Shown here: positions 38,128 to 47,172 of the stretch, piece by piece
How positions within the stretch are numbered: the first letter of the stretch is position 1
How the letters are laid out: each line of letters opens with the position of its first letter
Source: Grimontia indica
Lineage (GTDB): Bacteria; Pseudomonadota; Gammaproteobacteria; Enterobacterales; Vibrionaceae
Reading direction: 5' to 3'
NCBI RefSeq assembly: GCF_000333895.2
Contig: NZ_ANFM02000021.1
Span: 1 to 64,000, forward strand
Length of the DNA stretch: 64,000 nucleotides
Program-made: the position numbers and the translations under genes
The notes under the pieces: model-generated
Seen by the model: only the letters and a program-made list of their open reading frames with translations
Told to the model about the DNA's origin: nothing
The model's database searches: none

Positions 38128-39324
38128 ATGATTATCCAGCCCCAAATTCAAGGTGTGGTAGCGCGCAGCTGCCACCCTTTCGGTTGCCAGGCCGCCGTCT
38201 CTGAGCAAATCGCAAAATCACAAACCCAACAGTCATCGTCCGACGCCTTACCTAAACGGGTATTGATCCTCGGTGCGTCGTCCGGTTTCGGATTGGCGTC
38301 CCGCATTGCACTGGCATTTGGTCCTGCAAAAGCGGACACCATTGGCGTGTCTTTTGAACGTGGTGTTTCAGACAAAGGCATTGGCAGCGCGGGCTGGTAC
38401 AACAACATCTTCTTCCATCAGGCTGCAGAGCAGGATGAATTGGTCTCCACTAATATCGTCGGTGATGCCTTTTCTTCTGAAATCCGTGAGCAAGTGGCCA
38501 AAGCCATTGAACAGGATTTGGGTGGTCAGGTTGATTTGGTCGTCTATTCACTGGCAACAGGCATTCGCCCGAACCCTGAAACGGGAGAGTTCTGGCGCTC
38601 AGCAATTCGCCCTGTGGGTGAAAGCGTAGAGGGATATTCGGTCAACTTCGAGAAAAACAGCCTGGATAAAGTTTCACTGCCACCTGCCACCGAGCAGGAA
38701 ATCGATGAAACCATCAAAGTGATGGGCGGCGAAGACTGGCTAAGCTGGATGCAGTTTCTGACTGAGAGAAACCTGCTGGCAAAAGGTTGTGAAACCGTGG
38801 CCTATTCGTACATTGGCCCCGAGCACACCCACGCTATTTACCACAAAGGTACGTTGGGCTTGGCGAAAACCCACCTTCACCACACTCGCGATGACATCAA
38901 TACGCTGCTTGAAAGCATCAAAGGTAACGCCAACATCGCGGTATGCAAGGCGCTGGTCACCAAAGCCAGTGTATTTATTCCCGGCCTGACGCCTTACCTC
39001 CTGGCCCTGTATCGCGTTATGAAGGACAAAGGTTTGCATGAAGGCTGTATCGAACAGATGAACCGCTTGTTCTACGGTAAATGGCATGATGCAGCAGACC
39101 GAGATGCAGAGGGTCTTATCCGAATTGATGACTGGGAGTTACGTGCTGATATTCAGCTTGAAGTGAACGCACTACTCGCTGAAATGACCTCTGAAAACTT
39201 CGATAACATCGGAGACTATCAAGGCGTGCTGGGTGAATTTCTTCAACTCAACGGCTTTGCGTTCCCTTCTGTCGACTACAACCAAGATGTCGACATTGAA
39301 GCCTTAAAGGCACTTCACCCCTAG
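38128..39324 (+). CDS. fabV: Trans-2-enoyl-CoA/ACP reductase, FabV type
   Basis: NADH-dependent enoyl reductase (398 aa), a triclosan-insensitive alternative to FabI first described in Vibrio. Start MIIQPQIQGVVARSCHPFGC is typical. Cofactor-binding GASSGFGLASRIA and the wide-spaced catalytic pair Y238-x8-K247 (YHKGTLGLAK) are present, the hallmark separating FabV from other short-chain dehydrogenases. Sequence around 150-260 differs noticeably from the Vibrio cholerae protein as I remember it, so it may be a second, diverged copy. Start is 10 bp after mgsA, so the two genes are likely co-transcribed. Confidence 0.92.
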   Translation: MIIQPQIQGVVARSCHPFGCQAAVSEQIAKSQTQQSSSDALPKRVLILGASSGFGLASRIALAFGPAKADTIGVSFERGVSDKGIGSAGWYNNIFFHQAAEQDELVSTNIVGDAFSSEIREQVAKAIEQDLGGQVDLVVYSLATGIRPNPETGEFWRSAIRPVGESVEGYSVNFEKNSLDKVSLPPATEQEIDETIKVMGGEDWLSWMQFLTERNLLAKGCETVAYSYIGPEHTHAIYHKGTLGLAKTHLHHTRDDINTLLESIKGNANIAVCKALVTKASVFIPGLTPYLLALYRVMKDKGLHEGCIEQMNRLFYGKWHDAADRDAEGLIRIDDWELRADIQLEVNALLAEMTSENFDNIGDYQGVLGEFLQLNGFAFPSVDYNQDVDIEALKALHP

Positions 39325-39353
39325 ATGGAACGCACTCAGAATCTACTAAACTG

Positions 39354-39382
39354 AAAATGGCAGGATCAACCTGCCATTTTTT
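39354..39382. terminator. Bidirectional terminator
   Basis: AAAATGGCAGG-ATCAA-CCTGCCATTTTTT between convergent fabV and the winged-helix gene. Confidence 0.92.
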
Positions 39383-39387
39383 ATCGC

Positions 39388-39681
39388 TTAGCCAGACGTC
39401 GGATATTCCAGAAGAGTTTTGATCTCATCAAGATGCTTTTTCACCCAGGTGCGGTTTATCGCGCCCCAGTCTTTAATCTCATACCCACCGTTTTTATTAG
39501 CACCGACAAATTCGGTTTCAATGTCCAACTCGCCAAGCGCTTCAATCGTGTCCTGAGCCGTGCGTCTCGGCATGCCAGTTTCGCTCATAATGGCAGGGAC
39601 GGTATTCACGCCGTTGTCGATAAGATGCGCGACCAACAAGCGACGATAGAAACTGGTTTTGGTTTTGCTCGGTTTACTCAA
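39388..39681 (-). CDS. Small winged helix-turn-helix protein
   Basis: 97-aa basic protein. Residues ~14-60 read as a winged HTH (YRRLLVAHLIDNGVNTVPAI, then MPRRTAQDTIEALGEL as the recognition region, and a wing around GANKNGGYEIKDWGAIN). Similar small proteins are conserved in Vibrionaceae as hypothetical regulators. No target is evident; the gene stands alone. Confidence 0.8.
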   Translation of the reverse strand: MSKPSKTKTSFYRRLLVAHLIDNGVNTVPAIMSETGMPRRTAQDTIEALGELDIETEFVGANKNGGYEIKDWGAINRTWVKKHLDEIKTLLEYPTSG

Positions 39682-39934
39682 ATGCTTTCCCTTTCAGATT
39701 ATTAGCCTGATTTAGACTGACTTTGAGTGTAACGCCAAAGCATGGCAGAAAAATGTTATCCGCCCTTTTTAGTGCAGCAACTCACGTCATTGGTCACCCA
39801 TAAGTGAAATCATGCGCAATGCAACAATCCACATTCAGTCTCAGCAATAATACGGGATTCACCCACTCCACGCTGAGATGCGTGCCAGACTGTTCGGTGC
39901 TCAAACTATTCCGATATCAAAACGGAGGTCAGTG

Positions 39935-40183
39935 ATGGCTCAGCAAAAAACAAAAGTATCTACCCACGAGACCATGGAGAATGCTTATGGTGACGACGTC
40001 GAACATAAGCACAACAAAGATCACCTCGACTATCGCGCCCACGAACCCAGCCACGGACACCACCTACATGGCGGAGTGAATTCCCACAAAGGGACTCACC
40101 ACCATCACCGGACGACGCACCACCATCATCATTACTATGGTCCGGTGACAATTGTCATGGGGCCGGACGAGGGCGACGAATAA
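39935..40183 (+). CDS. Small His-rich protein
   Basis: 82 aa from the ATG at 39935, preceded by GGAGGT with good spacing. No signal peptide. The protein is about one quarter histidine, in clusters: EHKHNKDH, HGHHLHGG, then THHHHRTTHHHHHYYG near residues 55-70, and an acidic end GPDEGDE. Strong metal (Ni, Zn, Cu, Co) binding is expected from composition alone. It lies just upstream, in the same direction, of a permease with a Met/His/Asp/Cys-rich loop, with a hairpin (40212-40235) between. I know no named family. Confidence 0.7.
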   Translation: MAQQKTKVSTHETMENAYGDDVEHKHNKDHLDYRAHEPSHGHHLHGGVNSHKGTHHHHRTTHHHHHYYGPVTIVMGPDEGDE

Positions 40184-40211
40184 CAGAGAGTAGATAGACT
40201 TTAGGTAATCC

Positions 40212-40235
40212 AGCCCGATAACCGTCGGGCTTTAC
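40212..40235 (+). terminator. Hairpin after the His-rich gene
   Basis: AGCCCGA / TCGGGCT stem with a 6-nt loop followed by TTTACC; a weak terminator that may let some transcription pass into the permease gene. Confidence 0.65.
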
Positions 40236-40314
40236 CCAGATTCGATACACTGCCACGGCGTTGACGAATCTAGGCTTTATTCCCAAAGATGCTCAACGTC
40301 AGGGTAATGCGGGT

Positions 40315-41685
40315 ATGGACTTCATCCTTCATCTGTTCGATGTGTTTTTTAATATGGTTTGGCAGATCTACTGGCCACTGGCATTTGGCTTAATGCTGTC
40401 TTCCTTTATCCGCCACTTATTACCCGTGGAGACTGTGGTTAAGCACCTTGGGCAAACCAATGTGAAAAGCCTGACGTTCACTACCTTGTTGGGCGTAATG
40501 TCTTCATCTTGTTCTTACGCTGCTGCTTCTCTTTCCCACACGCTGTTAACCAAGAAAGCCACGCTTGCCAATGCCATGGCGTTTCTGGTTTCGAGCACGA
40601 ACCTGATTGTCGAAATGTTTATCGTGTTGGTCGCACTGCTTGGTTGGGCCTTCTTCTGGGGAGAGATTATCGGCGGACTTATCCTGATCATGGCGGTGGC
40701 TTTCCTGTTTGAACGTTTCTATCCAAAAGAAGTGGAAGCGCAGCTTCACGCCAAACTTGATGCGGAATCAAAGCCAGAAACATCTGGCATGAGTGACTGT
40801 GGTATGGATATGTCAGCCATGCAAAAAGGCGATGATGATTGCGGTATAGACATGCCCACCATGAGCCACAGCGAACATGAACACCATCATATGGAGATGG
40901 CAAAAGACAAAGGCGATGACTGTGGCATGGACATGTCAGCCATGCACCACAGTGAACACGCTCACCATCATATGGAAATGCCAAAAGACAAAGACGATGA
41001 CTGTGGCATGGACATGTCAGCCATGAATCATGGTGATAGTCACGACCATATGCAGATGGACATGACACCGAAAGATGATAGTTCGTCCATGGCGAAAGTC
41101 CGAAAAGCCGCTGGTTTCTTCCACATGGATCTCGCCATGATTGGCAAAGAAATCTTAATTGGAGTAGTCGTTTCTTCCCTGCTGATTGCGGTGGTACCGA
41201 TTGACGGCTGGCGCACCCTGTTTATTAGCAATGACGCCAATATTCCCGCATTTCTGCATTCTCTTATCGACGTGGTTATCGGCGTGTTCGTGGCCATGAT
41301 TGCCTATGTGTGCTCGGTGGGTAACCTGTTGCTGGCCGCGGCACTCTGGCATGGCGGTATTTCCTTTGGTGGCGTCATTGGCTTTATTCTGGCAGATGTG
41401 CTGACTATTCCCATGATGCGGGTATACCAAAAGTATTACGGTACTGAGCCGGCCAAATGGATTGTCGGCTTGCTCTTTGTTGGCATCGTCTTTACCGGAC
41501 TGAGTATCGATGCCCTATTCACCTTGTTTGGTGTTTCTGTTTCCAGCGAAACACTGCGACCTTTGATTCAAGATGGCTTCGGTATGAACTTCACCACTGT
41601 GATGAACCTTATTTTCATTCCTCTATCCTTCTGGTTTTATCAGGTTGGGAAGAAAGCCAATGCGGGCATGGGAATGAGTATGTAA
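40315..41685 (+). CDS. Permease of the DUF318/YraQ (ArsP-like) family with metal-binding loop
   Basis: 456 aa from the ATG at 40315 (MDFILHLFDVFFNMVWQIYW); an in-frame TTG at 40261 would add 18 residues but lacks a ribosome-binding site. Two four- to five-helix bundles (about residues 15-140 and 275-450) of the two-part permease family that includes ArsP. The first bundle has SSSCSYAAASL, the second AYVCSVGNLLLAAALW. Between them is a hydrophilic loop (about 160-255) with four DCG(M/I)DM(S/P)(A/T)M units separated by HSEHxHHHMEM segments, which looks like an array of soft-metal ligands. Substrate and direction are unknown. Confidence 0.85.
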   Translation: MDFILHLFDVFFNMVWQIYWPLAFGLMLSSFIRHLLPVETVVKHLGQTNVKSLTFTTLLGVMSSSCSYAAASLSHTLLTKKATLANAMAFLVSSTNLIVEMFIVLVALLGWAFFWGEIIGGLILIMAVAFLFERFYPKEVEAQLHAKLDAESKPETSGMSDCGMDMSAMQKGDDDCGIDMPTMSHSEHEHHHMEMAKDKGDDCGMDMSAMHHSEHAHHHMEMPKDKDDDCGMDMSAMNHGDSHDHMQMDMTPKDDSSSMAKVRKAAGFFHMDLAMIGKEILIGVVVSSLLIAVVPIDGWRTLFISNDANIPAFLHSLIDVVIGVFVAMIAYVCSVGNLLLAAALWHGGISFGGVIGFILADVLTIPMMRVYQKYYGTEPAKWIVGLLFVGIVFTGLSIDALFTLFGVSVSSETLRPLIQDGFGMNFTTVMNLIFIPLSFWFYQVGKKANAGMGMSM

Positions 41686-41713
41686 GGTGAGTCGGCAACA
41701 AGAATTTTAAGTT

Positions 41714-41769
41714 GCCGCTTAACCTTCTAAACGACCACTTAATTTTCTATTCCACCACTCAACCACTGA
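41714..41769 (+). promoter_or_regulatory. BtsR-like direct repeats upstream of cstA
   Basis: Three motifs at a 20-bp period: GCCGCTTA (41714), ACCACTTA (41734) and ACCACTCA (41754), followed by a fourth, closer ACCACTGA (41762). The E. coli BtsR (YehT) site was described as ACC(G/A)CT(C/T)A direct repeats about two helical turns apart. The cognate sensor and regulator genes (btsS, btsR) lie immediately downstream of the transporter gene. Confidence 0.75.
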
Positions 41770-41837
41770 GCGAATGCGTCATTGTCAGGCGAGCCGTAGA
41801 GTTGGCACCGTGAATCAACTCAATAAGGACAATGGCT

Positions 41838-43322
41838 ATGATGTGGTTTCTCACCTGTGTCGCTGCGCTGATTGGCGGCTACTTCCTCTACGGGGCGTTT
41901 ATCGAAAAAGTGTTCGGCGTTAACGAACACCGTAAAACCCCTGCTCACACCAAAACAGATGGCGTTGACTATGTGCCGATGTCGACCCCTAAGGTATATC
42001 TGGTTCAACTTTTGAACATTGCTGGTGTGGGCCCAATCTTCGGTCCGATCATGGGCGCCCTTTACGGCCCAGCGGCGATGCTTTGGATTGTGGTGGGATG
42101 TATCTTCGCAGGTGCCGTACACGACTACTTCTCTGGCATGTTGTCTGTCCGCAATGGCGGCGCATCAGTACCAACGATTACCGGTCGCTATCTGGGTAAC
42201 GGCGCAAAACATTTCATGAACATTTTTGCCATTATCCTTCTGCTTCTGGTCGGTGTTGTGTTCGTTTCAGCCCCTGCTGGCATGATCACTAACCTGATCA
42301 ACGAGCAAACCAGTCTGACGGTCACCATGACCAGCATGGTCGTTGTCATCTTCGCTTACTACATCATTGCGACCATTGTTCCTGTCGATAAAATCATCGG
42401 TCGCTTCTACCCGTTCTTCGGCGCGCTGCTGATCTTCATGTCTGTTGGCCTGATGACCGCGATTGGCTTCTCTGACGAGCACACAGTGATGGGCGGTTTT
42501 GAAGTGAGCGACATGTTCAGTAACCTGAACCCTAACGACATGCCACTGTGGCCTGCCCTGTTCATCACCATCGCTTGTGGCGCAATCTCTGGCTTCCACG
42601 CGACCCAGTCTCCGCTGATGGCACGCTGTATGGAAAACGAAAAGAACGGCCGCTTTGTATTCTACGGTGCAATGATTGGTGAAGGCATCATCGCGCTGAT
42701 TTGGTGTGCGATTGCCCTGTCTTTCTTCGGCACGCTGGAGGGACTGAATGAAGCAGTCGCAAACGGCGGCCCAGGCAACGTGGTCTACAGCGCATCATTT
42801 GGCCTGCTGGGTGTGTTCGGTGGCATCATCGCCTTCCTGGGTGTGGTTATCCTGCCTATCACATCTGGCGACACCGCATTCCGCTCTAGCCGCCTTATCC
42901 TTGCTGAGTACTTCAACATGGAACAGAAAACACTGCGTAACCGCCTGATGATGGCTGTACCTCTGTTTGTTATCGGTGGCATCCTGACTCAGGTCGACTT
43001 CGGCATTATCTGGCGCTACTTCGGCTTTGCGAACCAAGCGACAGCAGTGATGATGCTGTGGACTGCATCTGCTTACTTGCTGCGTCACAACAAGCTGCAC
43101 TGGATCACCACCATTCCTGCGATGTTCATGACGTCTGTGTGTGTGACCTTCATTCTGAACAACAGCACTCTGGGCTTTGGTCTGCCAATGAATATCTCGA
43201 CCGGTGCTGGCGTACTGTTTGCCCTGACTGCTGCAGGTTATGTAATTAAAACCTCGAAAGGTAAAGGTGAAACTGACCTGGCTGATGAAGAGCAGCCAAA
43301 GGTGGAAACCAAAACCGCCTGA
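41838..43322 (+). CDS. cstA: CstA-family transporter (pyruvate/peptide uptake)
   Basis: Membrane protein of 494 aa from the ATG at 41838, which lies eight bases after AAGGA (the ATG at 41832 is too close to it). About 13-15 membrane segments; signature sequences STPKVYLVQLLNIAGVGPIFGPIMGA and GAVHDYFSGMLSVRNGG are typical of the carbon-starvation/BtsT family, and SGFHATQSPLMARC is conserved. This is the short form of the family (E. coli CstA and BtsT are ~700 aa). The BtsSR pair downstream and the repeats upstream suggest a pyruvate-induced pyruvate importer. Confidence 0.92.
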   Translation: MMWFLTCVAALIGGYFLYGAFIEKVFGVNEHRKTPAHTKTDGVDYVPMSTPKVYLVQLLNIAGVGPIFGPIMGALYGPAAMLWIVVGCIFAGAVHDYFSGMLSVRNGGASVPTITGRYLGNGAKHFMNIFAIILLLLVGVVFVSAPAGMITNLINEQTSLTVTMTSMVVVIFAYYIIATIVPVDKIIGRFYPFFGALLIFMSVGLMTAIGFSDEHTVMGGFEVSDMFSNLNPNDMPLWPALFITIACGAISGFHATQSPLMARCMENEKNGRFVFYGAMIGEGIIALIWCAIALSFFGTLEGLNEAVANGGPGNVVYSASFGLLGVFGGIIAFLGVVILPITSGDTAFRSSRLILAEYFNMEQKTLRNRLMMAVPLFVIGGILTQVDFGIIWRYFGFANQATAVMMLWTASAYLLRHNKLHWITTIPAMFMTSVCVTFILNNSTLGFGLPMNISTGAGVLFALTAAGYVIKTSKGKGETDLADEEQPKVETKTA

Positions 43323-43341
43323 TATAACAAAATGTTAGAGA

Positions 43342-43369
43342 AAGAGCCTGCCTAGCAGGCTCTTGTTGT
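43342..43369 (+). terminator. Terminator of cstA
   Basis: AAGAGCCTGC-CTA-GCAGGCTCTT then GTTGT; strong stem, weak T-run. Confidence 0.8.
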
Positions 43370-43419
43370 ATCTGGATTTTGCACAGATACAATGAAGAAA
43401 ACTAAACCAAAGGTTCACC

Positions 43420-45117
43420 ATGGAACTGGTTATTTCGCTGCTGCAGCAAATGTGCGTGTATCTGGTGCTGGCTTATATGCTCAGTAAAACGCCCATTGTC
43501 CTGCCTTTGCTGAACATCTCATCCCGCTTAAGCCATCGCTTGATTTGTTACGTGCTCTTTTCCGGCTTTTGTATTCTCGGCACCTACTTTGGCCTTCAGA
43601 TCAATGACGCGATCGCCAATACCCGTGCAATCGGCGCTGTGATGGGTGGGCTTTTTGGTGGGCCTGTTGTTGGCTTTTTCGTTGGCTTAACGGGCGGCAT
43701 TCACCGTTATTCTCTGGGCGGGTTTACCGATTTAGCCTGTGCTATTTCCACTACCGCAGAAGGTTTGATTGGCGGTCTGATGCATGTGTATTTCGTGAAG
43801 CGAAACCGCGTCAGCCAGCTATTCAGCCCAGTGGTCGTGTTCGGTATTACCTTTGTGGCGGAAGTGGTGCAAATGGCGATTCTTTTGCTTGTAGCAAAAC
43901 CTTTCGACCAATCCTATGCGCTGGTTTCGACTATCGCCGCTCCAATGATCATTGCCAATTCCTGCGGCGCTGCCCTGTTTATGAGCATCCTTCAGGACAG
44001 AAAAACCATCTTTGAAAAGTACTCTGCCTCTTTTTCCCGTCGCGCATTGACCATTGCTGATCGCTGCGTGGGTATCCTCCACAACGGTTTGAACGGCGAA
44101 TCCGCTGGGAAAATAGCCCGCATCATTTATGAAGAAACCCAAGTTGGTGCGGTGTCTATTACCGACAAGGAAAAGATTCTGGCCTTTGTTGGCATCGGCG
44201 ATGACCACCACTTACCGGAAACCAAAATCTCTTCGCAGAACACGCTTGATGCCATTGAGATGAACAAAATCATGTATCTAGATGGCGCAGAAAAGCCTTA
44301 CCAATGCTCGCTCTCAGCAGATTGTAAACTTGGCTCGGCTCTCATCATTCCGCTTCGTTCCGGCGAAGACGTCGTCGGCACCATCAAGCTTTATGAGCGC
44401 AAACATAAGCTCTTTTCGACCATCAATATGTCGATGGCAGAAGGGATTGCCCAGCTGCTTTCCAGCCAAATCCTGTTTAGTGGCTACCTACAACAGAAGT
44501 CCTTACTAACCCAAGCGGAAGTGAAGCTGCTGCATGCACAGGTGAACCCGCATTTTCTGTTCAACGCACTCAATACCATTAGCGCGGTGGTGCGCCGCGA
44601 TGCGGACAAAGCCCGCGAATTGATTCAGAACTTGTCGCAGTTCTTTCGCAGCAATCTTAAGCAAAACGTTCGCTCTGTCTCGCTACGCGATGAACTCGAG
44701 CATGTGAATGCTTACCTCAGCATTGAAAAAGCACGCTTCACTGACAGGCTTAATGTTGACATACAAATCGACGATTGTTTGCTGGATGTGCAAATCCCGA
44801 GTTTCACCCTTCAGCCGCTGGTCGAAAACGCCATCAAACACGGTATTTCAAACTTATTGGAAGGCGGAACCGTGCGTATTTTCAGCCAGGCAACGGCTGA
44901 CGGATTTTCGATTTCAGTGGAAGACAACGCGGGTTGTTTCGTGCCACCCCCGGAGAATCATCAGGGGCTAGGACTCGAAATTGTTACGAAACGGCTTGAA
45001 CATCAATTTGGGCGTGACTCATCGCTGAAAATTGAAAGCGAACCCGATCAATTCACCCGGATGACGTTTATTATTCCGGCCTCAGAAGTAAGCACAGGTG
45101 CAAAGGTAGGATGTTAA
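43420..45117 (+). CDS. btsS: Sensor histidine kinase BtsS (LytS family)
   Basis: 565-aa membrane kinase. Residues ~1-205 form a 5TM-Lyt sensor region (NDAIANTRAIGAVMGGLFGGP, then GGIHRYSLGGFTDLACAIST); a GAF-like domain spans ~220-345; the HisKA_7-type domain has LHAQVNPHFLFNALNTI with the phosphorylated H378; the ATPase has QPLVENAIKHG and GLGLEI. In E. coli BtsS is a high-affinity pyruvate receptor. It overlaps btsR by 7 nt, and sits after cstA. Confidence 0.92.
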   Translation: MELVISLLQQMCVYLVLAYMLSKTPIVLPLLNISSRLSHRLICYVLFSGFCILGTYFGLQINDAIANTRAIGAVMGGLFGGPVVGFFVGLTGGIHRYSLGGFTDLACAISTTAEGLIGGLMHVYFVKRNRVSQLFSPVVVFGITFVAEVVQMAILLLVAKPFDQSYALVSTIAAPMIIANSCGAALFMSILQDRKTIFEKYSASFSRRALTIADRCVGILHNGLNGESAGKIARIIYEETQVGAVSITDKEKILAFVGIGDDHHLPETKISSQNTLDAIEMNKIMYLDGAEKPYQCSLSADCKLGSALIIPLRSGEDVVGTIKLYERKHKLFSTINMSMAEGIAQLLSSQILFSGYLQQKSLLTQAEVKLLHAQVNPHFLFNALNTISAVVRRDADKARELIQNLSQFFRSNLKQNVRSVSLRDELEHVNAYLSIEKARFTDRLNVDIQIDDCLLDVQIPSFTLQPLVENAIKHGISNLLEGGTVRIFSQATADGFSISVEDNAGCFVPPPENHQGLGLEIVTKRLEHQFGRDSSLKIESEPDQFTRMTFIIPASEVSTGAKVGC

Positions 45118-45839
45118 CTGCACTGGTCATTGACGACGAACAGTTTGCCCGCGAAGAACTCGCAACATTATTGGAAGAAACCGGCGAAATCGAGATCGTC
45201 GGTGAAGCGCCAAACGCCATCATCGGCCTCAAGAAAATCAATGAATTGAAACCGGATGTGGTATTTCTGGATATCCAAATGCCACAAATCACCGGGCTGG
45301 AACTGCTTTCCATGCTGGACCCGGAAAACATGCCGTTTGTTGTTTTTGTCACTGCGTACGATCAATACGCCATTGAAGCATTCGAAGAGAATGCCTTTGA
45401 CTATCTGCTAAAACCTGTTGAGCCAAGCCGTCTGACCAAAACCGTGCAGAAACTGACCCGCACAGTGAAAAAACAGTCTGTCCCACAGAATCTATCCGCA
45501 CTGGCACCGGAAAAGCTGTGCCAAATCCCCTGCACAGGCCATAACCGCATTCTGCTAATACCGATTGATCAGGTTGAGAGTGTTTACAGCGACATCAGTG
45601 GTGTTCATGTTCATACTGCAGACAAAACGCCAACGACTCAACTCACCCTAAAAACGTTGGAAGAAAAGACGCCACTGCTGCGCTGTCACCGCCAGTATCT
45701 GGTCAGCGTCAATCACATTAGCGAAATCAAATTGCTGGAAAATGGACTGGCGGAAGTGATTACTGCCAGCGGGTTTACGATTCCAATCAGTCGTCGCTAC
45801 TTGAAAACGCTGAAGGAAGTGATTGGGCTGACAGGCTAG
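45111..45839 (+). CDS. btsR: LytTR response regulator BtsR
   Basis: 242-aa regulator: receiver domain (about 1-118) with phospho-acceptor D54 (VVFLDIQMPQITG) and conserved K in LLKPV, then a LytTR DNA-binding domain (about 140-240) with SVYSDISGVHVHT and LLRCHRQYLVSVNHI. E. coli BtsR, phosphorylated by BtsS, activates the pyruvate transporter gene btsT. The target here is probably cstA, given the direct repeats in its upstream region. Its stop overlaps that of the convergent kch by 4 nt. Confidence 0.93.
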   Translation: MLTALVIDDEQFAREELATLLEETGEIEIVGEAPNAIIGLKKINELKPDVVFLDIQMPQITGLELLSMLDPENMPFVVFVTAYDQYAIEAFEENAFDYLLKPVEPSRLTKTVQKLTRTVKKQSVPQNLSALAPEKLCQIPCTGHNRILLIPIDQVESVYSDISGVHVHTADKTPTTQLTLKTLEEKTPLLRCHRQYLVSVNHISEIKLLENGLAEVITASGFTIPISRRYLKTLKEVIGLTG

Positions 45840-47053
45840 TCTCGCTCTTCCTTTACCAAACCATCACCGGAGCGCAGCAGCATACCCAACAGCTGTTCAT
45901 TGCTGATGGGCTCCCCAGATAACACACTGGCGAGGATCTCACTGCCAAACAGCTGAGGCGAAAGCAATACGTCCGCATTCACCCGCTTTACTTTCTTCAT
46001 ATTCTTGGCGTCATTCACTGCGGTAACCACTTTGATATCAGGTGAAATCGCCTTTACCGAAAGCACGATAAATGCGTTGGTGGCGTCATCTTCCGTCAGC
46101 GCTAAGACAGCACGACAATGCTCGACACCCGCTTCCAGCAGTACATCACTGTCCGTGCTGTCGCCAGAAATAATATCCAGCTTGGTTCCGACTCTTTGCT
46201 CAATCTGGCCAAACTTATCTTCGTCTTCAATCGTCACCATGGTGACGGGCAATTCACGCTTATGAAGCTGCCAAATGGTGCTGGATGCCAGCACTGAAGT
46301 GCCACACACAATAAAGTGGTTTTTCCTGTTCATTGGCTTTTGTACTCCTTTCACAAGCTTGTTTAAACCACCGCGGATAATCGGGCCAAATACGGTAGTC
46401 AAAGAGGTGGCGAATACGGTGATCCCTGCGATGATGACGGAAATGGTGAACAGCCTCGCCGCCTCAGTTTGAGGGATAATGTCGCCATAACCCACGGTGG
46501 TCATGGTCACCATGGAAAAGTAAAACGCCGTCATCAAATCATGGATAGCGGGATGGAAGCCTTCACCGAAATAGAGCGCTCCGTAAGTGGAATAGAACAA
46601 CAAGACTGCAAAGCTGATAAAGGCTGCAATACCGCCTGCTGTGGCACTGGAATGGTTGAAGTCTTTGCTGAGCAAGATCAGCAGTAAAACAGCGCTGGCG
46701 CTCCAATACAAATGCGAGCCAAGATGAGGGAAGAAGTGCCAGGTAAAGGTGAACACAATCATCAGCAGAATCAGGCTTACCGCCCAGGCAATCCGCGCTC
46801 TGAACAACAGACCAAAGGCGTTTAGCATCAAGAAAATACCGAGTAGTAACCAAGGTCCATTGACCGCATGTGTCCAGTTGATGTCGGTAAAGCTTTTGAT
46901 GTGGAACAGCGCCACCAAATCGAGGTTTTGCCCCCACACAGACTGGAATATCAGAAAGCCATTGATAAATACCAATGCGGCGACCAGAGAGTGACGAACA
47001 CGACGCCAGAAATCGAGAGCTTTTTGAAGAAGATGAATGTGCAATCTGGTCAC
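45836..47053 (-). CDS. kch: Voltage-gated-type potassium channel Kch
   Basis: 405-aa inner-membrane K+ channel. About six membrane segments (residues ~22-40, ~66-85, ~90-105, ~115-130, ~142-160, ~192-215) with a pore loop and selectivity filter TVGYGD at 186-191, followed by a cytoplasmic RCK/TrkA-N domain (about 238-370) with IVCGTSVLASSTIWQL as the Rossmann loop. Shape and size match E. coli Kch (417 aa), whose physiological role is still unclear. The fourth segment lacks an obvious Arg-rich voltage-sensor pattern. Confidence 0.9.
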   Translation of the reverse strand: MTRLHIHLLQKALDFWRRVRHSLVAALVFINGFLIFQSVWGQNLDLVALFHIKSFTDINWTHAVNGPWLLLGIFLMLNAFGLLFRARIAWAVSLILLMIVFTFTWHFFPHLGSHLYWSASAVLLLILLSKDFNHSSATAGGIAAFISFAVLLFYSTYGALYFGEGFHPAIHDLMTAFYFSMVTMTTVGYGDIIPQTEAARLFTISVIIAGITVFATSLTTVFGPIIRGGLNKLVKGVQKPMNRKNHFIVCGTSVLASSTIWQLHKRELPVTMVTIEDEDKFGQIEQRVGTKLDIISGDSTDSDVLLEAGVEHCRAVLALTEDDATNAFIVLSVKAISPDIKVVTAVNDAKNMKKVKRVNADVLLSPQLFGSEILASVLSGEPISNEQLLGMLLRSGDGLVKEERD

Positions 47054-47131
47054 CTGAGAGACTAATCCGAAGGGAGTATAGTTCTCAGCCCACTTGCACT
47101 ATGTTTTGTTGCCAAGACAGTGGGATGCAAA

Positions 47132-47158
47132 AGAAAACCCGCGCTGGGCGGGTTTTCA
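47132..47158 (-). terminator. Terminator of the thiDME operon
   Basis: AAAACCCGC / GCGGGTTTT (47134-47142 / 47148-47156) with a 5-nt loop; on the minus strand TTTTCTTTT follows. Confidence 0.9.
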
Positions 47159-47172
47159 AGACTGACTTTGAT

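Noticed and set aside
41790-41812. Sigma-54-like TTGGCAC upstream of cstA
   Set aside because: The -12 element lacks GC at the needed spacing (CGTGAATCAA follows).
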